Made by a program: the position numbers and the translations under genes | The notes under the pieces: generated by a model | What the model saw: the letters and a program-made list of their open reading frames with translations, nothing else | Database searches by the model: none | Told to the model about the DNA's origin: nothing | DNA from: Gigaspora rosea | Taxonomy: Eukaryota; Glomeromycota; Glomeromycetes; Diversisporales; Gigasporaceae | DNA: 64,000 nt | Direction: 5' to 3' | NCBI GenBank assembly: GCA_003550325.1 | Contig: QKWP01000858.1 | Span: 102,857 to 166,856, forward strand | In this document: positions 57,240 through 64,000 of the stretch, one piece after another | Layout of the letters: every line of letters begins with the position of its first letter | Position numbering within the stretch: the first letter of the stretch is position 1

Positions 57240-58171
57240 TAGAGACCTGCAAATTATCTATTTTTATGGCCCGGCCCGGCCCGCAAATATAAAATATATA
57301 AAAATTAAATATATATTTATAAAGAAGTTTGCTATTTATCGCTAGTGGTAATCATCACTAATGTATATCTATAAAATCACCTTTGAGGCTCTAACAAAAA
57401 AAATTTTTTATAAAATTTTAATATATACTATGCCCCCTGCCCGATCCTAGTTCTTACACTAACCCTAATATTAATCAAATTTTAATTTTTATTTTAGCAA
57501 AAAACTTTTTATTAATTTTTGTTAATTACTAGTGATGATCACCACTAGCAATAAGTAGTAATTTTCATTTATAAATTCAATTAAAAATTATTAATTTTAT
57601 AAATTAAATTAAAATTATTAATTTTATAATTTGGTTTGATTTATTTTAATTTTAAAATTTTTTGCTAGACTAGCCTGGTCTATTTTAAATTAATTTAACT
57701 TTTAAATTCATCTAGTTTAGAAATATATAATTTCTAATAAATATTTATATTAAATAAAATATGTAAATTAGAAAACTTTTAACCAATTTATTTTTATAAT
57801 TTAAACTAATTACAATTAAATTTTATTAGTTTAATTTGTTTAAATTTAGTTTATATAATTTTTATAAAAAATAGTTTTTATTAGTTTAATTTATTTTTAA
57901 ATTTAAATTTATAAAAATTTTAATAAAATATAAAATTTTATTTGTTTATTAAAAATTTAAAATTATATAAGGTTCTTATTTGTTTATTAAAAATTTAAAA
58001 GCTTTAATAATTTATAAATTTTATTAAAAATTTTAATATTATATATTTATTTAAAAATTTTGGCCCAGCCCAGCCCACATTTATAAAATTAATAATTAGG
58101 CCCAGCCCGGCCCGCAAAAATTTGCGGGCCGGGCTGGGCCATGGGACCCAATACAGGCCTCTAACTATATA
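57232..58171. mobile_element. 924-bp hAT-type element (57240-58163) with GGCCCGGCCC subterminal repeats
   Basis: The ends are TAGAGACCTGCAAATTATCT and (reverse) TAGAGGCCTGTATTGGGTCC. Both arms carry ATGGCCCGGCCCGGCCCGCA-type G+C-rich blocks, a clear break from the surrounding AT richness. Flanking octamers ACCATATA and ACTATATA match at seven of eight. No transposase frame is present. A smaller inverted-repeat unit lies inside at 57329-57567. Confidence 0.75.
57329..57567. mobile_element. ~240-bp nested inverted-repeat unit with module and CCCTAA word
   Basis: TTGCTATTTATCGCTAGTGG then TAATCATCACTA is mirrored by TAGTGATGATCACCACTAGC then AATAAGTAG. Inside are CACCTTTGAGGCTCTAACAA, a run of A/T and CACTAACCCTAATA, the same block order as at 39900-40075. 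The target duplication is not resolved. Confidence 0.55.
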
Positions 58172-58415
58172 TAGTTATTGGAGTATTTCAAAAATCTAAT
58201 ATCCTGTTATAGTTATTTGAAATTATTTATTAAAAATATAATTAGTTATTTAATTAATAATTATTACAAATCATAATAAAATTGAGTTAAAATAAAAATG
58301 ACCAGATTATTTGCTATTCTATAATTTATTAAAATAATAGAAAACAACTCTATTGGTATTATTTTATTGCTCTATTAAAAATAATTTGCAAATAAAGCTA
58401 ACAGAGACCTACTAG

Positions 58416-60232
58416 TTTATAATTAGAGGTGTGCACCATGTGCATGGGTGCATGCATGCATGCATTATATATGTGCATAGTTTACAATCTATATACCAAA
58501 ATGCCCATCAAAAAAAAAATAAAAAAATAATACTATTACAGGATGTGATTCTACTCTGTTCATCCCTAAACACAAGTTTTTCAATTACATGAATTTAATT
58601 ATGTAAAATGAATCTTGGAGAGTTCAGCATAGCAGAAACTCATATTTTGATGGAAAATCATGAGTTATAACATTTGTGTGATTGGCTAATTGATATAGAT
58701 CCAAACGTGATTATTGATCAATCAAATCAATTAAAAATTCTTTCAATACACGAATTATGCAAAAACTGAATTTATTATTATTAATAAAAGTAAAGCATTT
58801 TTAATACTAAAGTAATTTTATTATATTTTTCGACTATTAGATTTTACTAAAAACACATTACATCTAACATGTTACTACTACATAGTCTATACTACTGTAA
58901 TTAAATCACTCTATCGTATTTATTATACTACATATTAGAGGTAGTTGGATATATAATACGTATATGTGTCGTAGTTCGGGTAAAATAAATCGTGTTAAAA
59001 TATTTATAATGCGTCACCTGTTTAATAAATGTATAAAATTTTATGTTAGTATAACACTCATAGTTTAACAATTTATAAATCTATTGTTTGGCTTCATAAT
59101 TTAAACATAGTAGAAACTCAATAAACTCTGTAAATTACCAAATGCCCTACCTTTGTTCTTATGAAAACTCTCTGGAGAAAGTGATTGAAAATGATTGAAA
59201 AAGATTTGCTACTAAAGACACTCAAAACAAAGAAATTTTACTTATCAACATGTGTACCTTAAGTTTAACTTATTATAGGTAAATGGATCATGAAAATGCT
59301 GGGTTTTAGACTACAATCATATATTAGATTTTCAATTGTCCATATAAATAATTTGTGTAATATCACTTTCAGAATCTATTGGATATGAGTTTCTGCTATG
59401 CTGGAGAGTTCAAAGTCAAGCTTATAGGCAAGTTTTTATTGAATTTAATATTTTTTGAACTTACCTTCACACTGTTATCTCTTGATAAATTTGAACCAGA
59501 AATGCTGTATTATGCAAATACTCAATATAAATTTATGTGTGTATTCTAAACAGCTATTTAAACAGTATTTAAACTAATATGTTTGGGCAAATATAATTAA
59601 TATTCATTTGCTTTGGACTTTGTTTGGTCAGGCTTCAAAGTATAAACTAACCAATTTAAGCAGAATTACATTTTTAGTCATAAGCTATTAAGTATATTGG
59701 GTTAGAATAAATTCTGTATTTTTGATTTTTTTTTTTTATAATATAAAGCAGGTTTCACTTTTATATGATAATTATAAAGGTTTTATTTAATTCATGATAT
59801 GGGTTTTACTCCATTGAATATTATTTATTTGTACAGGTTCTTAAAGCTTTAACAAATCTTTAAAACAAAATATAATTAGACCCTTAAAAAAATTCATGTA
59901 ATGTCTTTTTGATTAAAGCAATTTTTTATATCTAATATATCATATAAATATTTGTTCTTATACAAAGCATATTATTCTTATTTTAATTTTTTTACAATAA
60001 AATTTTATAGTTTAAGTTAGTTTTAGAAAGTTAAATAGAAATGCACATTTCATTTTAATTTGATTTCATTATGATCTATGACAATTAATCAATTTTATCT
60101 TGTAACAAATCAGTTTTTGATATTACAAACCAATAATAAATTTTAACTATGCTGCATATATATGCATGAATGCAGTATATTATGCACATGCATAGTAGCA
60201 AAAATATGATTTTGCCCATCTCTACTTATAAT
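58416..60232. mobile_element. 1.8-kb hAT-type element (58424-60224)
   Basis: TAGAGGTGTGCACCATGTGC at the left and (reverse) TAGAGATGGGCAAAATCATA at the right. Near both ends are ATGCATGCA/TGCACATGCATAG words. Flanking octamers TTTATAAT and CTTATAAT match at seven of eight. No transposase-like frame was found in the interior, so it is a non-autonomous copy. It contains the nested element at 58625-59403. Confidence 0.7.
58625..59403. mobile_element. ~779-bp MITE nested in the 58.4-kb element
   Basis: CAGCATAGCAGAAACTCATA(T) is a perfect inverted repeat with 59383-59403. GAGAGTT stands directly outside both ends, with a further G possible if the end is one base shorter, giving a 7-8-bp duplication. 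This suggests hAT type. Interior AT-rich, no long frame. Confidence 0.75.
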
Positions 60233-60321
60233 ATAGTATTTGTTAATAATTAATAACTATTTCATTAATTCCATTAGCTCTATTGGTTAGCAATTTTTTC
60301 AATTGAGTATATTTATTGCCA

Positions 60322-60456
60322 GGGCATGCCCTCTATAGATATATATATTATATATTATTATAATTAGCTATAGTAGATTGTAATTCCAATTGGTTAATTT
60401 ATAATTTACTAATTATATATTAGCTCTATATTATATAATAGGGCATGCCTTATAGA
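60322..60456. mobile_element. Family F MITE copy 2, disrupted by the hAT element
   Basis: AGGGCATGCCCTCTATAG to ATAGGGCATGCCTTATAGA. The interior (ATTATAATTAGCTATAGTAG, CCAATTGGTTAATTTATAAT) aligns to 48345-48500. The hAT element at 60457 uses its CTTATAGA as target. Confidence 0.55.
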
Positions 60457-61426
60457 CAGTGATGGCAATTTAATCGGCCAAAGAAAATTTAATTGGCCAT
60501 CAGCCAATATATAATTATTTGGCCAAAATGGCCAAAATTTGCGGCCAAAGTTGAATGTCAATTGGCCAGGCCAATAAAAATTATTTGGCCGATATGGCCG
60601 TTGGCCAATGGCCAAATGGCCAAACGGCCAAGTGGCCAAATTTCTCTGTATAGTAATAAAAAAGAAATGTATATAAAAATACTGTATTATATGCATACTA
60701 ATGTTAATATATATTACATATACATACTGGTTTTGTTTAAAGCCACACTATTAACTATAAGAACCAATATTCTTGAATTGTATTTATTGTATATTACCTT
60801 CCCAAAAAAAGTTAATTAACACTATAGTTATCTATTTTCATGTGCTATTACTAAAGTTGCGATAAAGAAATTGAAGAACTATTGGAATTAATAAAACTTA
60901 TAGAACGGATCAATATTTAACTATACGTGAAAGAATAATTAAATCTAACGATTCTTTTCAAGTTCTTTTTTAATTATAATAGTTTGCTTGAAAGTTCATT
61001 TTGAAAGCATATTAATATATAAGATAACTTAAGTAATAATTGTTAAGCTATATAAAAAAAAATCTAGCGAAAGTTAATAAATTATATAAAAAATAATTTA
61101 AGTGAAGGTTTAATAACTTATATAAAAATAATTTAAGTGAAAGTTTAATAAACTATATAAAAATAATTTAAGCGAAGGTTTAAAAAGTTATATAAAAGTA
61201 TAATTTGAACAAAGGTTTAATAAGTAATTTGAGCAAAGGTTTAATAAACAAAGGTTTAGTAAGTTATATAGAAAAATTACTTAAGTGAAGATTTAACCAA
61301 TCAAATTACTAGTTTTATTTGGCCGTTTCGGCCAAAAATGAAATTTATATTTTTGGCCTTTTGGCCTCGGCCAATGGCCGCAGCCATTGGCCGGCCAAAT
61401 AACCAAGTGACATTACTGCTTATAGA
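60449..61426. mobile_element. 962-bp hAT-type element (60457-61418) with perfect 8-bp duplication and GGCCAAAT arrays
   Basis: The left end is CAGTGATGGCAATTTAATCG and the right end (reversed) CAGTAATGTCACTTGGTTAT. CTTATAGA occurs on both sides (60449-60456, 61419-61426). Both subterminal zones are dense in TGGCC/GGCCA (60474-60640 and 61319-61395), so the arms can pair. Between them ~36-bp repeats of AATAATTTAAGTGAAGGTTT type fill 61080-61290. Two opposing open frames across the GGCCA zone are compositional. Confidence 0.9.
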
Positions 61427-61734
61427 ACATGCATCTTAATTAACTCTAATTATAATGGATTTAAAATTTTAAAAAAAATCTACAAATAACTATTAAAATT
61501 TACTAAATAGTAATTGGTGAGTTCTTGAATAAAAAATATTGCATATTTCCAAAAGAACAATAAAATTATTTGAATGCATAATTACTTTCAAAAAAGCAAA
61601 TGCCAACAAAAAAACTGTATCAAGTTATGTTGATTATTGCAATGTAAATCTTCTAACTTACAAATTAGATTTTAAAAATCAAGTATAACATAACACGATT
61701 AGAAATTTTAAAACAAATATTTGTTTTGTTAAAA

Positions 61735-61862
61735 ATTGCTTATTTCTTGAAATTTTGTATAAGAAACTTCATTTAGAGCACTAACAAAAAGCTTTCATTG
61801 GAAAATTTTACTATATAAACTTTTTATTTAACACATAACTCTAACTCTAACTCTAATATAAC
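61735..61862 (+). repeat. Dispersed module with CTCTAA tract, diverged copy
   Basis: AAAATTGCTTATTTCTTGAA, TTTTGTATAAGAAACTTCAT, GCACTAACAAAAAG and CATAACTCTAACTCTAACTC follow the block order of 39900-40075. The tandem tract is CTCTAA rather than CCCTAA, one transition away. Confidence 0.5.
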
Positions 61863-62632
61863 TGAACTTTAAAGAATTTTTGCTATACCACAAATCTAGC
61901 ACAGATTTTTTAATGCAAAGCAAATATATTTTTTGAATTGTATTCTTACTAAAGCAAATAATTAGTGGGTTGAAATATAAAATAAATAATTTATGCTATA
62001 TTAATATCAAATAATACAAATAAAATAAGTAATCTGAGTAATAAATATAAAATTATGGTTTATAAACTTTGAGAACATTATATTAAAATGAATAAATAAA
62101 TTTAATATGCAGTTGTAGTAAATAAATAAATATTTTAGTATTTGTAATTTTTTATTAATTCATTTATATATTAATTTTGTAAATTGGTTATATAAATATA
62201 AAATTAAAAAAAGTATATAATTTAAATAAAACAATATTTCAAAAGTAGAAGTAAAACAATATATATATGTGGTTTAATAGTAGAATAACTTTAATATAAT
62301 TATAATTATTATATTATCATATACAAATAATACAAAATAGATTTTAAATCATACTAATTATGTTTTAAATAAGTATTAGGTGCTACTTGTTACAATATAT
62401 TAATGTGTAAACTAAAAATTAGTATAGCTTAAAATTAGAGCAAAAGTAGCTATAAGGTTAAAAAAGGTTTTTGTTAGAATCCCAAAAGTTTTATATTATT
62501 AGAGTGTTGAGATATTAATATATATGTGTATATATAGTGTTCAAATAGAACCACTATTTTTAAATTTTTAAATTTTAAAATTTTTAAAATTATTTATTTA
62601 AAAAAAATTTAAATATACATAGAGTGAATTAA
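61863..62632. repeat. AT-rich dispersed repeat, copy X
   Basis: 62085-62280 matches 53441-53630, and 62430-62580 matches 47490-47640 (AAAAGTAGCTATAAGGTTA, TTTGTTAGAATCCCAAAAG). The repeat is interrupted by the family E element and resumes at about 63104. Confidence 0.5.
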
Positions 62633-63099
62633 GGGTAGGGTAAACGTAGATCATTTTTCATATGATCTGTATAGTATTATAGATTTTTATATAATAAATA
62701 AAAATTAGCTACAAGCAAAATTTTTTAATGCTCTAACGAATTTTTACCAAAATTTCACAACGTGCAGATACAACTTTCTATTTATAGTAATAATAATTTT
62801 GAAACTTGTTTTATTTGAAAAAATTTCACTTCGAATATTACTGAAGTTTTCCCAGATGGCTCTATGTTTTCCCAGGTGACACAAAGAGACCAAATATTTC
62901 AGTAATATTCGAAGTGGAATTTTCTCAAATAAAACAAGTTTCAAAATTATTATTACTATAAATAAAAAGTTCTTAGCTGCACGTTATGAAATTTTGGTAA
63001 AAATTCATTAAAGCATTAAAAAATTTTGCTTGTGGCAAATTTTTATAATTTGTAATACCATACAGATCATATGAAAAATGATCTACGTTTACCCTACCC
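62633..63099. mobile_element. 467-bp foldback MITE, TTAA-flanked, family E copy 3
   Basis: GGGTAGGGTAAACGTAGATC then ATTTTTCATATGATCTGTAT is mirrored at the right. Pairing continues nearly to the centre (CAAAATTATTATTACTATAA, TTCGAAGTGRAATTTTYTCA, ATATTACTGAA), leaving a loop around CCCAGATGGCTCTATG. TTAA stands outside both ends (62629-62632, 63100-63103). It is the best preserved of the three copies. The minus-strand frame inside is a palindrome artefact. Confidence 0.85.
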
Positions 63100-63318
63100 T
63101 TAAAGTTTTGCTATATTGTATAGTTATAATTATTTGTAGATTTATAACTTAAAAATTATATATTTAAATTATATAATAGTTATAGAATATTGTTAATTGT
63201 TATAGCAATAATTAAAAAAACTAAAAATCAATACTAGCAAGGCTGCATTGTGATTGCATAAACAATATAAGTTAAATACATTTATATAAATCTTTTTAAA
63301 GAGGATAATTAGATATAT
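63100..63318. repeat. Dispersed repeat copy X, right part
   Basis: TAATAGTTATAGAATATTGT and TTGTTATAGCAATAATTAAA resume the match to 47715-47765 after the inserted MITE. Confidence 0.45.
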
Positions 63319-64000
63319 ATTACGAAGTTATTTTTATGTAGACTTATGTATTTAAAAATTATATGTAAGTCTACAAACCCAATGCAAACTTATATAGCAT
63401 AATTATACATAAATATAAATTTTAAATAATATTTATTTAACAGTTATATAACGAAAATTTAAAATATAAAAATGTGTTAAGTAGCCAAATAAGTAAAATA
63501 TAGAATGAAATAAAGTTATAATTAAGGTTAGGGTTAGAATTAGAGTTGGAGTTAGGGGTAAAATTGCGAGAGGAGCATTTTTAATTAAAAATACAACAGA
63601 GTTACTCTAGTAAAATTTTGAGATGTTGATTATTTCTTTTTCTTAAAATTTATATAAAAATTTATTTATATTTTTTAATATATAAAGGTTACATAATTAT
63701 ATACATAAAATTTATTAATATATAATATTTATATAAAATTTTTATCTAAATTTTACATTATATAAGATTTATAAAATTTTTATTTAAATTTTATAATATA
63801 TAAAAGTTATATAGTTATAATATATAAAATTTATTAATATATAAAATTTATATAAAAAATTTATTTAGATATTTATAGCATATAAAACTTGCTTAATTAT
63901 TATATATAAAATTTACAAGTATATAACATTTACATAAGCCTTTTTTATAAATTTATTTTTATATATATTCAAATAAATTTTACATAAATTCTATATTAAA
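63319..64000. mobile_element. Family C MITE copy 2, truncated by the window edge
   Basis: TATTACGAAGTTATTTTTAT then GTAGACTTATGTA matches the start of the element at 8727, followed by CTACAAACCCAATGCAAACT and TTATATAGC. Near 63527 lies a minus-strand telomere-like run (GGTTAGGGTTAGAATTAGAG). From 63650 it is a degenerate TATAAAATTTATT repeat. No right end within the window. Confidence 0.5.

Noticed and set aside
60409-60819. 95- and 108-codon frames on opposite strands
   Set aside because: They cross the GGCCA-rich arm of the hAT-type element; repeats of WP and GQ residues mirror the DNA repeat.
62744-62944. 66-codon minus-strand frame
   Set aside because: It lies across the palindrome of the TTAA foldback MITE and would be mirrored on the other strand.
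1-64000. CRISPR arrays, bacterial operons, rRNA genes
   Set aside because: No regularly spaced identical repeats with unique spacers, no ribosome-binding-site-led gene runs and no rRNA-like conserved stretches were seen. The content is eukaryotic.

Overview
The window looks like nuclear DNA of a repeat-rich, strongly AT-biased filamentous fungus, most likely an arbuscular mycorrhizal fungus (Glomeromycotina, Rhizophagus/Gigaspora-like). The reasons are an F-box-type N-terminus of the kind expanded in that group (SLRSCIQVNRLWC), short GT-AG introns of about 65-95 bp, a MULE-like multi-exon gene family and a non-LTR retroelement resembling ones I recall from these fungi, and almost nothing but decayed mobile DNA. 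No bacterial-type operons, tRNAs, rRNAs or CRISPR arrays were seen. This assignment rests on recalled family resemblance, not on a search.

Layout. 1-0.46 kb: frameshifted F-box-type gene running off the left edge. 2.1-3.7 kb: a dead multi-exon gene containing a 346-bp MITE. 4-5.5 kb: foldback and hAT-type elements. 6.4-9.9 kb: a degenerate ~25-bp satellite carrying three datable MITE insertions. 10.1-10.5 kb: a compound pogo/Tigger-like foldback. 11.4-12.0 kb: fragment of a protein gene, possibly the 5' end of the MULE-like gene at 17.2 kb. 12.56-16.87 kb: a DNA transposon with 29-bp inverted repeats and a broken DDE transposase, inserted into a ~60-bp minisatellite. 17.2-24.0 kb: two tandem broken copies of a MULE-like gene, joined at an N; copy 1 carries a 534-bp hAT-type MITE whose empty site survives in copy 2.

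25.2-30.6 kb is the most interesting block. A 3.2-kb Tc1/mariner-IS630-like transposon has long terminal inverted repeats and TA target duplications. It carries two convergent genes: a decayed HTH/DDE transposase, and a six-exon passenger gene (477 codons as written) for a cysteine-rich protein of unknown function that still splices in frame. The element sits just inside the right arm of a second pair of related inverted repeats. 30.8-32.3 kb: more foldback elements. 32.6-33.0 kb: a broken small gene. 33.35-39.33 kb: a complete LINE by its 15-bp target duplications, with decayed ORF1, endonuclease, RT and RNase H.

39.5-64 kb is extremely AT-rich and shows no intact gene. It is layered with non-autonomous elements: TA-, TTAA- and 8-bp-duplication MITEs, several carrying telomere-like CCCTAA tracts; two copies of a ~1.15-1.2-kb SINE-like retroposon; and long diverged dispersed repeats. 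Most lesions are single-base indels in homopolymers and apparent C/T or G/A transitions (TGG to stop, RNase H Asp to Asn). Coordinates of repeat ends were read by eye; no alignment, ORF statistics or database search was run.
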